From RGIG8775 sp045128735 (GTDB lineage Bacteria > Bacillota > Clostridia > Oscillospirales > CAG-272), in assembly GCA_045128735.1 (NCBI GenBank), contig JBGVRT010000005.1:1-64000 (forward strand): 64,000 nt of DNA, given 5' to 3'. The first letter of the stretch is position 1. Each line of letters starts with the position of its first letter. Both the position numbers and the translations under genes were made by a program. A model generated the notes under the pieces. That model did no database searches and was not told the DNA's origin. It saw only the letters and a list, made by a program, of their open reading frames with translations. Below are positions 26,424 through 34,885 of the stretch, piece after piece.

Positions 26424-26804
26424 TTGAAAAATAGTATAATGATAGTGAGCCCGAAAGACGAAAGCTCTCGGGACTTCAAAAAGCAGGATATACAGGAGCT
26501 TTACTCCTTTATGACGCTTGTGCAAGGCAATCATCGCAATTGCATTTATATCAAGTGTCAACACGGTATCGAGTATATGATGGTTGCAGACCGCGATTCA
26601 CGTCCCATCCTCTTCCCAATCAAAAAGTTTTATGAAATGACCGGTGTGCTCCCGCAAACAGATGAGTTCATTGGCAGCATGAGTTACCACGCTTTTGAAG
26701 CTCTGTATGCCGGGTGGTTGAATTGGAATACAGAGTCCAAGGATGAGTGCGGAGTTTGCAGTATGTATCAAGAGCAAATAAAAAAAGTTAAAACGGAGGT
26801 GTAA
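26424..26804 (+). CDS. small soluble accessory protein
   Basis: A 126-residue protein starting at TTG, 7 bases after AAGGGGGA; the frame is open further upstream but overlaps the membrane peptide gene. It contains IYIKCQHGIEYMMVADRDSRP and a C-terminal CGVCSM pair. I do not recognise the family. It shares a transcript with the zinc-ribbon protein that follows 10 bases later. Confidence 0.5.
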   Translation: MKNSIMIVSPKDESSRDFKKQDIQELYSFMTLVQGNHRNCIYIKCQHGIEYMMVADRDSRPILFPIKKFYEMTGVLPQTDEFIGSMSYHAFEALYAGWLNWNTESKDECGVCSMYQEQIKKVKTEV

Positions 26805-26814
26805 AAAATCACAA

Positions 26815-27225
26815 ATGAAAAAGAACAACAAGAAAGTATATTGCCCTTATTGCGGAGCTGAAGCCAAGATTCGCCCTGCAAGCGTAGTCTATAAAGAAAA
26901 CACTTTACATAGTGACGGCTTCTTATTCGTATGCGATAGATATCCCAAATGCGATGCTTACGTCGGCGCTCACAAGGAGTCACGAAAGCCGATGGGCACT
27001 CTTGCAAACGGGGATCTCAGAAACAAACGAATTCAAGCTCACAAGGTTTTCGACCGAATGTGGCAAAGCGGACTTATGACCAAATGGGAGGCTTACAAAT
27101 GGATGCAGGCGACGTTCTGCCTGAACGAGAGCCAAGCACATATTGCGATGTTCAGCGAATATATGTGTGATAGGCTGATCGAGGCGTGTAACGAGGTATA
27201 TAAAAAGGCTTGCGCCCTTGCATAA
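26815..27225 (+). CDS. DUF3268-like zinc-ribbon protein
   Basis: A 136-residue protein with N-terminal YCPYCGAEAKI and CDRYPKCDAYVGAH, forming a C2C2 zinc ribbon like topoisomerase C-terminal fingers, then a helical domain (NKRIQAHKVFDRMW; MTKWEAYKWMQ). I recall this as DUF3268, common on phages and ICEs. Probably nucleic-acid binding. The ribosome site (CGGAGG) is about 15 bases away, unusually far. Confidence 0.7.
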   Translation: MKKNNKKVYCPYCGAEAKIRPASVVYKENTLHSDGFLFVCDRYPKCDAYVGAHKESRKPMGTLANGDLRNKRIQAHKVFDRMWQSGLMTKWEAYKWMQATFCLNESQAHIAMFSEYMCDRLIEACNEVYKKACALA

Positions 27226-27320
27226 AGAAAAAATGAAAACAATTGAAGAATTTGATACCTCTTGATGCTATTTATATAGTGAGAGGAGAAAATAATAATT
27301 AAAGAAAAGGAAACAAAACA

Positions 27321-28013
27321 ATGATGAAAAAACTTTATACCGCAACAGGAATTTTGAAACAGAAGCATGGTTCGGGCGGCAGGACCTATCCATACGTTTC
27401 TCTTGGAAATCAAGAGTACGTTTTGAATATGCAGGAAATGGTTCTTTGGACCATTCTTAATTGGCGCATTCTTTCGGAGGATGAAATCAAAGCGCTGTAT
27501 GATAAGAAAACCAAAGAACTCGGGATTGATTATCACCGAAGCGTAGAAGCTTGCCAATACTACTTGGTGCAGCGCGGTCTTATTGCAGAAGGCTGTGGTG
27601 AGACGGGTGCAGATGCACTTTATGATCTTATTTCCTCGCTTTACGTTGTGCCGATCTCCGAGAATATTTTTCTCCGGTTCTTTTCCTTTATCAAGCTTAC
27701 CTTCATAAAGGGTGTTCCTTTCTCTGTTACCCGAAAGATCTTATTTAGTGATAAGCGCAGCGAAGGCGAGAAAAAGGTAATGCGACTTGCAAAGCAAGCA
27801 AGGTTTTCAACTGCGGAGATCATCAAGTGTGTTGAGAAAAACAAAATCAATTTTGCAAATGATGAGGAAATCCTTGACACGATCTATGATGATGAAGATA
27901 CGACCAGTGATAACATTGCCTATGCGGTAAGGAGCTTATCTGCTTGCCGTCCCGTTCTGACCGATGTAGCCAATCTATATCTGAGGCAGAACATCGTGTT
28001 TGAGAGGGCTTGA
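27321..28013 (+). CDS. unknown protein, possible winged helix
   Basis: A 230-residue protein. The N-terminal part (YPYVSLGNQEYVLNMQEMVLW; YYLVQRGLIAE) looks like a winged helix, and the C-terminal part is helical (KKVMRLAKQARFSTAEIIKCVE). Family not recognised. A hairpin with arms CCTCT and AGAGG lies just upstream and covers one possible ribosome site; a second, AAAGGA, serves the ATG. Co-directional with the next gene, one base apart. Confidence 0.5.
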   Translation: MMKKLYTATGILKQKHGSGGRTYPYVSLGNQEYVLNMQEMVLWTILNWRILSEDEIKALYDKKTKELGIDYHRSVEACQYYLVQRGLIAEGCGETGADALYDLISSLYVVPISENIFLRFFSFIKLTFIKGVPFSVTRKILFSDKRSEGEKKVMRLAKQARFSTAEIIKCVEKNKINFANDEEILDTIYDDEDTTSDNIAYAVRSLSACRPVLTDVANLYLRQNIVFERA

Positions 28014-28014
28014 T

Positions 28015-28485
28015 ATGGAAAAATGGAAAGCAGCACCGGCACCTCTAAAGAAAAAGATTCTTTTGATGGCGCTTGTTGGAGTGGGATGCTTACTTGTCGG
28101 TATCGCACTGTGTGTATTTTCAAAGGATACTATGATGTTGTTCTTAAGTCTCGGCGTATTTGGCTTTAGCGTATATAAGGCATTTTCGATCTATCGACTT
28201 ATTGCTAAAAACGAGTATGAGGTCGTAGAGGGCACTTGCGTAGGAATTGTTCCAAAAATGCTTGGCAGATACCGCAAGATCAAGATAATGGACGACGAGG
28301 CAAACGAGTCCACGCTGCTCCTTGATAAGCAATCTAAAATCAAGATCGGCGACAGATATCGCTTCTATTTCAAGAAAACAACGAGAGTTACTCTCGGAAA
28401 CGAGTATTTTGATACGGCACTTGCATCGGATTGTTTCCTTGGGTATGAAGCGGTAGAAGCTTTTGATTCGGAGCAAGTTGAATAA
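28015..28485 (+). CDS. small two-helix membrane protein
   Basis: A 156-residue protein with two adjacent membrane helices (about 15-55) and a cytoplasmic beta-rich tail (EYEVVEGTCVGIVPK; IGDRYRFYFKK). The tail resembles small OB/SH3-like folds but I cannot name it. Start chosen at the ATG directly after the preceding stop, with GAGAGGG upstream. End of this operon; no terminator is seen before the repeat region that follows. Confidence 0.5.
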   Translation: MEKWKAAPAPLKKKILLMALVGVGCLLVGIALCVFSKDTMMLFLSLGVFGFSVYKAFSIYRLIAKNEYEVVEGTCVGIVPKMLGRYRKIKIMDDEANESTLLLDKQSKIKIGDRYRFYFKKTTRVTLGNEYFDTALASDCFLGYEAVEAFDSEQVE

Positions 28486-28487
28486 TA

Positions 28488-28570
28488 TCAAATTGCTTAA
28501 ACAAATGACCTCAAATCACTAAAACGCACAACCTCAAATTACTAAAATAATTTACATCAAATTACTAAAA
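28488..28570. repeat. four direct repeats at exact 23-bp spacing
   Basis: TCAAATTACTAAAA-type 14-mers start at 28488, 28511, 28534 and 28557. The last two are identical, the second has one change and the first three. The constant 23-bp period puts them on about the same helix face. They end 5 bases before the -35 of the next promoter. They could be operators for cooperative binding or plasmid-type iterons. Confidence 0.85.
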
Positions 28571-28575
28571 TGGTG

Positions 28576-28604
28576 TTTACAAAACGGATTTATTGTGGTA
28601 TACT
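28576..28604 (+). promoter_or_regulatory. promoter of the DUF4143 ATPase gene
   Basis: TTTACA (28576-28581) and TATACT (28599-28604), spacing 17, with TTGTGG before the -10. It lies directly downstream of the four 23-bp repeats. Confidence 0.75.
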
Positions 28605-28636
28605 AATATCAAGAAACGTATGTGGAGGTTAATTAT

Positions 28637-29917
28637 ATGGATTATAAATCTCGAATTGTTGACTCTCTTTTAGATCTAAAATTAGAGGCTTTTGGAGCAA
28701 CACTTATCAAAGGACCGAAGGGCTGCGGAAAAACCACGTCAGCCAAACAGAAGGCAAAAAGCTTTGTTGAGTTTCAAGACGAAGATGTTAGAGAAAACCT
28801 GTTAGCTGTCGCAAACGCTGCTCCAAAGCGGCTTTTGATCGGTGAAAAGCCAAGACTTTTTGACGAGTGGCAGGATGCACCCAAGTTATGGGGCGCAATA
28901 AGAAAGGACATTGACGATACAGGACTTAGCGGTCAGTACATTCTGACGGGTTCATCCTCGCAGGACATAGACACACCGCACACCGGCACGTTGCGTATTA
29001 GTCAACTGCTTATGTATCCGATGAGCTTGTACGAAAGCGGTGAGTCCAACGGAACAGTATCGTTAGCGAATTTGTTCGACCATCCCGACGATTTTGACGG
29101 ATGCGAATCGAATATGACGGTAGATAATCTGATATTTGCTATATGCCGCGGAGGTTGGCCGAGATGCTTATTGTTACCTACCGACAGAGCAAAGCTTGAA
29201 ATCGTAAAGGATCTATATAGGCAAACTTATTCGGTGGATATTTCTAATATTGATAAGGTCAAGCGAAACCCTCGTATTGCTCAGGCGATTTTACAGTCTT
29301 ACAGCCGTAACATTTGCACGTTGGCAGAAACAAAAACTATTGTCGGTGATGTGAAGGCAAATTTTGACGTGAGCGACCCGACAATCTATGACTATATCTC
29401 TGCTCTTGAAAAGCTGTATATCATTGACGATATTGATGCGTGGTGTCCGGCAATCCGTTCAAAGACTGTTATCCGTGCTTCCAAAAAGCGTAATTTCGTT
29501 GATCCGTCTATTGCGGTGGCAGCTCTTGGTTTATCCCCGGCGTATTTCAACGAAGATTTCAAAACTCTCGGGTTCTTATTTGAGTCCTTGTGTATTCGTG
29601 ATCTGAAGGTTTATTCTTCTGCGTTTGACGGTCAAATGTCTTATTACAGAGACAGATACGGTCTTGAAGCTGATGGCGTGTTGCACTTAAACGACGGTCG
29701 CTACGCGCTGCTTGAATTCAAGCTCGGTTCTTCGGAGATCGACGAAGGCGCAACACATTTGTGCGAGATCGAAAGATTGGTTAAGGAGTATAATGAGAAA
29801 GAAACACAATGCAAATTAAGACTCCCTGACCTTAAGATCGTTATCACGGGTACTCAATATGGTTATAGAAGACCTGATGGCGTTTTTGTAATTCCCATCG
29901 GGTGCTTAAAAAACTAA
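28637..29917 (+). CDS. AAA ATPase with DUF4143 domain
   Basis: A 426-residue protein. Walker A near residue 23 (KGPKGCGKTTSAKQ), a Walker-B-like RLFDEWQDAP, and an arginine-finger region STGSS-like (YILTGSSSQ). The C-terminal DUF4143 domain has LEADGVLHL and YALLEFKLG, resembling a PD-(D/E)XK nuclease core. Such ATPases are widespread, often solitary, and of unknown function, with suggested roles in defence or element maintenance. It has its own promoter and repeat array, so it is a single-gene unit; GGAGG lies eight bases before the ATG. It may bind the repeats itself, which I cannot test. Confidence 0.8.
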   Translation: MDYKSRIVDSLLDLKLEAFGATLIKGPKGCGKTTSAKQKAKSFVEFQDEDVRENLLAVANAAPKRLLIGEKPRLFDEWQDAPKLWGAIRKDIDDTGLSGQYILTGSSSQDIDTPHTGTLRISQLLMYPMSLYESGESNGTVSLANLFDHPDDFDGCESNMTVDNLIFAICRGGWPRCLLLPTDRAKLEIVKDLYRQTYSVDISNIDKVKRNPRIAQAILQSYSRNICTLAETKTIVGDVKANFDVSDPTIYDYISALEKLYIIDDIDAWCPAIRSKTVIRASKKRNFVDPSIAVAALGLSPAYFNEDFKTLGFLFESLCIRDLKVYSSAFDGQMSYYRDRYGLEADGVLHLNDGRYALLEFKLGSSEIDEGATHLCEIERLVKEYNEKETQCKLRLPDLKIVITGTQYGYRRPDGVFVIPIGCLKN

Positions 29918-29966
29918 TCTTTGTGTAACCACAAGTCAGAACAATCAGCTAAATCACAGATAAAAT

Positions 29967-30009
29967 ACTATATATTGTGAAAATAGACTTGACAAAATCA
30001 ATATATAGT
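29967..30009. promoter_or_regulatory. perfect 11-bp inverted repeat operator over the ssb promoter
   Basis: ACTATATATTG (29967-29977) and CAATATATAGT (29999-30009) are perfect inverted copies whose centres are 32 bp apart. They flank the -35 box, with the right arm inside the -35/-10 spacer. This is a typical repressor site layout; the repressor is unknown, the XRE protein at 41.4 kb being one candidate. Confidence 0.7.
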
Positions 30010-30017
30010 GGTATAAT
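29989..30017 (+). promoter_or_regulatory. ssb promoter
   Basis: Consensus TTGACA (29989-29994), 17-base spacer, consensus TATAAT (30012-30017) with GTGG before it. The strongest match to a vegetative promoter in the window. Confidence 0.85.
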
Positions 30018-30104
30018 ACTACTGTAATTGATTTTTTGTGCTTGTCCGATAGGACTTTTCGTGAGAAAACAGCTCACATTGCACACGTTGTTAAGTTTGT
30101 ATTC

Positions 30105-30166
30105 AAAGTGCCGAGTATTACGGTTTTTGCCCTTATGGGATAAAACTGTTTTGTCGGCACTTTTTT
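30105..30166 (+). terminator. terminator in the ssb leader
   Basis: AAAGTGCCGA (30105-30114) pairs with TCGGCACTTT (30154-30163), followed by a T run to 30166. It lies in a leader of about 180 bases between promoter and ssb. Two smaller stems precede it (GTCC-GATA-GGAC at 30044 and GTGAG/CTCAC at 30061-30077), as in attenuators. Confidence 0.75.
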
Positions 30167-30203
30167 ATATAGATATTTTAGCCGACAGGCAGAAAGGAGT
30201 AGT

Positions 30204-30617
30204 ATGGCGCAAATCAGTGTAGATGGTCAGGTTATTTCAGAAATTGAACTCAAGACCTCTGCAAAAAACAACCCCTATGTTCGTTTCGAAATTGTTGAGT
30301 ACATCGGCAAAGGAGAAAAGCAGCGAGCACAGTATTTTCACGTATGCGCTTTTGCTGAGCATGCACTTGGCATAGTCAATGCAGGCATCGGTAAAGGTAG
30401 CCATATACAGCTTTACGGAAAGCTCGAAGTAGAAACCTACGGAAAGCGCGACGGAAAAGGTGTTGGAAAACGAATGAAAATCATGCTCAAGGATTGGGGG
30501 TCCATTCCTATCGGTGAGTCCAAGAGACAGACGTCTTTGGACAAAGCACCTCCCGAAATGGTGATGCCAGACGAGGTAATCGAAATTGACGGAGACAAAG
30601 AACCCATGCCGAAATAA
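30204..30617 (+). CDS. ssb: single-stranded DNA-binding protein
   Basis: A 137-residue OB-fold protein: VDGQVISEIELKT, VRFEIVEYIG, HVCAFAEHALGIV, GSHIQLYGKLEVETYG. The C-terminus is acidic but ends DKEPMPK rather than the usual DDIPF, so it may not recruit host partners like chromosomal SSB does. It protects single-stranded DNA during transfer or replication of the element. AAAGGAG lies upstream; it has its own regulated promoter and attenuator. Confidence 0.88.
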   Translation: MAQISVDGQVISEIELKTSAKNNPYVRFEIVEYIGKGEKQRAQYFHVCAFAEHALGIVNAGIGKGSHIQLYGKLEVETYGKRDGKGVGKRMKIMLKDWGSIPIGESKRQTSLDKAPPEMVMPDEVIEIDGDKEPMPK

Positions 30618-30628
30618 TTCGGCGACAA

Positions 30629-30685
30629 AGAGGAACTGTTAGATGTTTTTCAAAGGAAGAAAACGTCAACAGTTCCTCTTTTTTT
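30629..30685 (+). terminator. terminator after ssb
   Basis: AGAGGAACTGTT (30629-30640) and AACAGTTCCTCT (30668-30679) form a perfect 12-bp stem with a T run to 30685. The next gene begins 38 bases later with no promoter between. Confidence 0.85.
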
Positions 30686-30723
30686 GTTTTCAAATCAAAC
30701 ACAGAAAGGATGAACAAAAAAGA

Positions 30724-31530
30724 ATGAAAAAGAAGCAAACCTTATGGAACGGTGTGTCCGTCCTCATCGTAGCAGTGCTCGGTATAACGGCATTTGTCAG
30801 AGGCGATGCACAGCTTTGGCTCAACGCCACCGCTTTTATTGTATGGGCGATTTGGGCAACGGTAAAATTCCTTGTACCGTATATCGATCAAAAGCTCGCA
30901 GAACAGGAAGCTCGTGAGATTCGCGAGATGTATGAAGAAGAGGAACGCTTGATGCAAGACAACAGCAATCCCGAAACTACGGGTATCGTGCTGCTTCGTC
31001 ACGTTAATCATCGCATTTCAGCTTATCTTAAATCGGCGTATCCCGAGGCAACTTGGGAATGGCGAGAGGACTATCCTGAAGACATTGTATCTAAAGGTGG
31101 AACAGGTCGAATCCAGGTTTATGGAGTTGCAGATTTTAACTACGCAGATGTAACGGTAAACAAAAATGCCGAGATCAAATGCGAAATGCTTAAAATCGTT
31201 CCTATGACCGAAATCCAGAGAAAAGCTCCAACCGCAGAAGATAATCCCAAGCCTACTCCGCAGACCCCCGTTGACCCGCAGATTTGGTATGAGAAAAAAG
31301 GTCGAGTTGTCCTTGAAAACCTCATCACCGATCTGAACTCACGCGGTCACAGCAGTCTGACTATAACTGCAAACGGAGAGGTCCTTATCGAGCAAGCGGA
31401 CTGTAAGGTAAAGCAAGCCACCCTTGAGAGTATGCCCGATAAAATGTATTGGACACGTCTTTCCAAGGTGTTTCAGAGCGAAGGACTCGCCACCGACATC
31501 ACGGAAGATTCTATGGTGCTCTCATGGTAA
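30724..31530 (+). CDS. membrane-associated protein of unknown function
   Basis: A 268-residue protein. A helix pair at about 8-60 (VSVLIVAVLGITAFV; LNATAFIVWAIWATVKFLV) is followed by a charged coiled segment (QKLAEQEAREIREMYEEEE) and a soluble domain with YPEATWEWREDYPED. The ATG overlaps a five-codon leader frame that begins at 30710 behind AAAGGA, so reinitiation is likely. Family not recognised. It belongs to the SSB/DUF932 group by position. Confidence 0.5.
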   Translation: MKKKQTLWNGVSVLIVAVLGITAFVRGDAQLWLNATAFIVWAIWATVKFLVPYIDQKLAEQEAREIREMYEEEERLMQDNSNPETTGIVLLRHVNHRISAYLKSAYPEATWEWREDYPEDIVSKGGTGRIQVYGVADFNYADVTVNKNAEIKCEMLKIVPMTEIQRKAPTAEDNPKPTPQTPVDPQIWYEKKGRVVLENLITDLNSRGHSSLTITANGEVLIEQADCKVKQATLESMPDKMYWTRLSKVFQSEGLATDITEDSMVLSW

Positions 31531-31563
31531 AACCACGAGATCTACGGAAAGGAGTGATGCTAA

Positions 31564-32637
31564 ATGAAGGCGGGCCTTGCAATCGAAGAATTGGCAGCCG
31601 AAATAATGCGCCAAAATGAAATCAAAGAGGACTATGTGGTAAACAGTAACAGCCTTTTAATGGAAGCCTTTGATTCGGAGCTGTACCTTCGTGTAATGGA
31701 TGAGAATATGTCAGACCGACTTGAACCTCTCGCCATTTCCGAAAATGCCCATAGGCAGATCAGCGCCAGACTCAGCATCCCTATCAAGTATTATAACAGA
31801 ATGCTTGAGGAAGGACAGACACTTTTAACACAGAACGTCAACCACTGGTTTTCAAGGAATCCCGAACAGCGTATGCTTCGTGTGATGGAGGGCAAGGTTC
31901 GAGCGTTTTTGAGCAATCGTTATCTTCGCATTGACAATCACGAGGTTGTCTGCGCGGTTATGCCTGTTATGGGAGAGATACCCGACGTCAATTTTGTGAG
32001 TAACCAAATTACAGATAACCATCTGTATATCAAGGCGGTAAATCCTAATATGACTCGCGAACTTTCACCCGGAAAAACCGTTCAAGCAGGCATCGTTATA
32101 TGCAATAGCGAAACAGGTCTCGGTACATTTTATGTATCCCCGATGATTTATTGTCCGGAATTAAACTTCGGTATGATTTCGGATATGGGAAAGGTCAAAC
32201 GTACACATATGGGACCGACCTACAGAACCAGTGAGCATTTCCTGCTGCGCCCCGAACAATTCCTCATGGCAGATGATAACGCTTTCCTTGAGAGGATTCG
32301 AGGATCTGTCAGAGAGGCACTTGACGAGGAGAGCTTCGAGCAAACTGTAAATACAATGCAGGAAGCGATGGAGGCACAAATCAATCAAGAAAACGTGCCG
32401 CAGGTGGTAAATGCAGCCGCAGATGCCTTTGGCATCACGGACACAGAACAGGAAGGCGTATTGCAGCACCTAATGGAAAGCGAGGATATGACTCGTTTTG
32501 GTCTTGCAAACGCGGTAACAAGGCAAAGCACTGACAGCGAAAGCTATGAACGTGCAACAGACCTTGAGGAGATCAGCTATCGAATGCTGACAATGCCCAA
32601 TAACCAATGGGAAAGAATGAATCAAATAGCAGCTTAA
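31564..32637 (+). CDS. DUF932 phage/plasmid-like protein
   Basis: A 357-residue protein matching the DUF932 family I know from phages, plasmids and ICEs: NVNHWFSRNPEQRMLR, GKVRAFLSNRYLRIDN, RTHMGPTYRTSEH. Its function is unproven; it is often encoded near SSB and recombination genes, as here. AAAGGAGTGATG precedes the ATG. Confidence 0.8.
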   Translation: MKAGLAIEELAAEIMRQNEIKEDYVVNSNSLLMEAFDSELYLRVMDENMSDRLEPLAISENAHRQISARLSIPIKYYNRMLEEGQTLLTQNVNHWFSRNPEQRMLRVMEGKVRAFLSNRYLRIDNHEVVCAVMPVMGEIPDVNFVSNQITDNHLYIKAVNPNMTRELSPGKTVQAGIVICNSETGLGTFYVSPMIYCPELNFGMISDMGKVKRTHMGPTYRTSEHFLLRPEQFLMADDNAFLERIRGSVREALDEESFEQTVNTMQEAMEAQINQENVPQVVNAAADAFGITDTEQEGVLQHLMESEDMTRFGLANAVTRQSTDSESYERATDLEEISYRMLTMPNNQWERMNQIAA

Positions 32638-32685
32638 CGCTGACTACACACAAAAAATTTTTAATTAACAAGGAGTAATGAAAAT

Positions 32686-33534
32686 ATGTATAACAACAAT
32701 GATAACGCAATGGTAGAAAAGAAGAACTTTATGCTTCCCGAAATGCTTGAGGGTGAATTCACAAGCGAAGAGCTTGCTGATGACTATGATGGATTGCAGC
32801 TCAGTTTTCAGCGAGTGAAGATCCCTGCGGGCGGTGCTTTGCAGTTTGAGATCCCCAGCGACGATCCCGAAAACCCCGATTACACCAAGTATATTGAGGG
32901 TGTTATTTTGCACTCTCATCAGACCGGTGCTTATTGGCCCGAAGGATCTGAGTACGATGATTCGGTTACCCCTCTTTGCTCGTCTGTTGACGGCAAGGTT
33001 GGCTGCGGAACTCCCGGAGGCTCTTGCGCTCTTTGTGAGCTGAATCAGTACGGAACTGCAACGGACAGCAAGGGCAACCAAGCCAAGGGTAAGGCGTGCA
33101 AGAATATGCGTCATTTGTATATTCTCCGCGATGGCGAATATATGCCGATTCTTCTCGCACTTCCTCCCACAAGCCTTCGTCCTTATTCCGACTTCATCAA
33201 TGCCTGCTTTGTAACACGCCGCCGTCCTACTTACGCCAGCGTGGTACAGATCGGACTTAAGAGAGTTGAGGGCGCTAACACTTACAGCGTGGCAACTTTT
33301 AAGAAGGTCTGTGATTTTACAGGCGAGGAGCTTGCAAAGGTCAAGGCGTATGCTACCGGCTTCCGTGAGCAGATCAAGGGAATGCTTCAGACACGTGCCG
33401 CTGATGCGATGAGCCGTTCGGACGCAGAGCCGTTTTATGAGGACTCTACCTATCAGACACGAGAGAATGGCAATCATTTTGAGATTTCCAGCAATGATAT
33501 CATTGACGGAGACAAAGATGACCTGCCTCTCTAA
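32686..33534 (+). CDS. ssDNA-binding-like protein with zinc motif
   Basis: A 282-residue protein with an acidic C-terminus (DIIDGDKDDLPL), like phage single-strand-binding proteins, and a cysteine cluster (GCGTPGGSCALCELNQYG, then KACKNMRHLY) that would bind zinc. Domain order resembles phage gp2.5/gp32-type proteins only loosely. It is likely a DNA-replication accessory; the acidic end ending in a hydrophobic residue is typical for partner recruitment. AAGGAG lies before the ATG. Confidence 0.5.
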   Translation: MYNNNDNAMVEKKNFMLPEMLEGEFTSEELADDYDGLQLSFQRVKIPAGGALQFEIPSDDPENPDYTKYIEGVILHSHQTGAYWPEGSEYDDSVTPLCSSVDGKVGCGTPGGSCALCELNQYGTATDSKGNQAKGKACKNMRHLYILRDGEYMPILLALPPTSLRPYSDFINACFVTRRRPTYASVVQIGLKRVEGANTYSVATFKKVCDFTGEELAKVKAYATGFREQIKGMLQTRAADAMSRSDAEPFYEDSTYQTRENGNHFEISSNDIIDGDKDDLPL

Positions 33535-33574
33535 AAGATAATGCTGTGTAAGCCTTACATAGCATAAGAAATCA

Positions 33575-33614
33575 GGGATACCGTTAGCCTTTTAGCAAAC
33601 GGTATCCCTTTTTT
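33575..33614 (+). terminator. terminator before the sigma-like gene
   Basis: GGGATACCGTT (33575-33585) and AACGGTATCCC (33598-33608), 11-bp perfect stem, six T. A second near-palindrome (33541-33565) precedes it. The ribosome site follows seven bases later; no promoter is visible between. Confidence 0.85.
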
Positions 33615-33633
33615 CACTTTGGAGGAAAGGAAT

Positions 33634-34173
33634 ATGGATGTACGCCCATTAACAAAAAAGCATCAACAATTTGCAGAAGAAAATCATGATTTGGTGTATG
33701 CCTTTCTGAACAAGAAGAAGTTGCCCGAGACCGTTTTTTACGACGTGATCATTTTCGGTTATCTTCGTGCTGTGCAGGAATATTGCGATTGTCCACGACT
33801 CCACAATTACAAGTTTTCAACTCTTGCGTGGAAGCGTATGCAAAGCTCTCTATCAAACTATTATTCCTATATAAACAGCGCAAAACGAAGCGCTCACGTT
33901 GTCAGTCTTGACGAGCCTGTTGGGAGTGAGAACGGTCTGCTATGGGAAGAAATCGTTTCCTATCAAAGCAATATGATGGAAGAGTTTGAAATGGAGCTTC
34001 TGCTGCATAACTTGGCTACGGCTTTACCGGAACGCGAGATGCGGATCATACGGATGAAGGTGGATGGCAAGCGAATGCACGAAATTGCAAAGGCTGAGCA
34101 TCTGACGTTTCGCCAAATCAATTCTATTTTGCTTGATGCTTACCCAACGATAATAAAAACTCTCTACGGTTAG
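33634..34173 (+). CDS. sigma-70-like factor
   Basis: A 179-residue protein. Residues about 20-80 look like region 2 (DLVYAFLNKKKLPETVFYDVI; STLAWKRMQSSLSNYY), and the C-terminal part is region 4 (ATALPEREMRIIRMKVDGKRM, HEIAKAEHLTFRQINSIL). It could redirect RNA polymerase to element promoters. GGAGG lies eight bases from the ATG. Confidence 0.7.
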   Translation: MDVRPLTKKHQQFAEENHDLVYAFLNKKKLPETVFYDVIIFGYLRAVQEYCDCPRLHNYKFSTLAWKRMQSSLSNYYSYINSAKRSAHVVSLDEPVGSENGLLWEEIVSYQSNMMEEFEMELLLHNLATALPEREMRIIRMKVDGKRMHEIAKAEHLTFRQINSILLDAYPTIIKTLYG

Positions 34174-34201
34174 CTCGTAGAGCGATTGGAGGTTAAACAG
34201 A

Positions 34202-34432
34202 ATGAAAAAGACGATATCTATCACAGGACAAGTTGTATTTCCACTCAGAGAGGGTTCAAGAGCGATCATTGCCTACGGCGGTGATTTTATTTATACCTCT
34301 CGTGTGGTAGATATTATTGAGGTGAGCGAAGATTATGCTCACTTCGAAACAATGAACTCTGTATATAAGGTGGCGTTTGTGCCGCAAACCACATTTGCAC
34401 CATTACCAATAACATTGGCTAAGTGTGCATAG
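34202..34432 (+). CDS. small beta-rich protein
   Basis: A 76-residue protein, ribosome site GGAGG. It has ITGQVVFPLREGSRAIIAYGG and VAFVPQ, suggesting a small beta barrel. Family not recognised. Confidence 0.5.
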   Translation: MKKTISITGQVVFPLREGSRAIIAYGGDFIYTSRVVDIIEVSEDYAHFETMNSVYKVAFVPQTTFAPLPITLAKCA

Positions 34433-34446
34433 AAAGGAAGACTGCT

Positions 34447-34833
34447 ATGAGTAAAACAGCTACTTGGCAAATAAGTAACAGCGTATTTCTGGATTGGTTT
34501 CAGCTCAAGGAACTGCTTGAATATCGTATAGAAGCACTGATCGGACGAAATATACGCCCCGTGCCGTTTCAAGACGGTGATTATTGGGACGTGAGGACCG
34601 ACGATTACACGGAGCAAGAAATCAAGCTGCTGATCGAGGCTGCCAACGGAGACGAATACGACCAAGAAAACCATCCCGTTGATATAGACGGTATGGGAAA
34701 CGGGTTAAACGACACCTTGGCACGAAAGCTTATTGCTGTTGAATTGCCCTTTGAAATCGACAGAACCTTGGTCGGCGAAACGGGAGTGTATTTTCTCAGC
34801 AACGAAGAACTCTACACAAAGGTTTATAAGTAA
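34447..34833 (+). CDS. unknown accessory protein
   Basis: A 128-residue acidic protein (DVRTDDYTEQEIKLLIEAANGDE; HPVDIDGMGNGL). AAAGGAAG lies eight bases from the ATG. No family recognised. Co-transcribed with the small gene upstream (14-base gap). Confidence 0.5.
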   Translation: MSKTATWQISNSVFLDWFQLKELLEYRIEALIGRNIRPVPFQDGDYWDVRTDDYTEQEIKLLIEAANGDEYDQENHPVDIDGMGNGLNDTLARKLIAVELPFEIDRTLVGETGVYFLSNEELYTKVYK

Positions 34834-34841
34834 AATCCAAG

Positions 34842-34865
34842 GCACAGTCGCTTCGGCGGCTGTGC
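34842..34865 (+). other. UUCG-capped hairpin upstream of a TTG-start gene
   Basis: GCACAGTCGC (34842-34851), loop TTCG, GCGGCTGTGC (34856-34865): ten base pairs with one G-U. No T run follows, and the ribosome site AAAGGAG begins five bases later. It is probably an RNA structure that stabilises the mRNA or tunes translation. Confidence 0.7.
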
Positions 34866-34885
34866 TAAGCAAAGGAGATGATTTT

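Noticed and set aside
26809..26860. A further non-AUG start (ATC) before the DUF3268-like gene
   Set aside because: That frame stops after 17 codons; the ATG six bases later opens the full protein despite long spacing from the ribosome site.
30204..34173. Prophage origin of the SSB/DUF932/sigma region
   Set aside because: No capsid, tail, portal or terminase gene appears anywhere in 64 kb; these families are equally common on ICEs.
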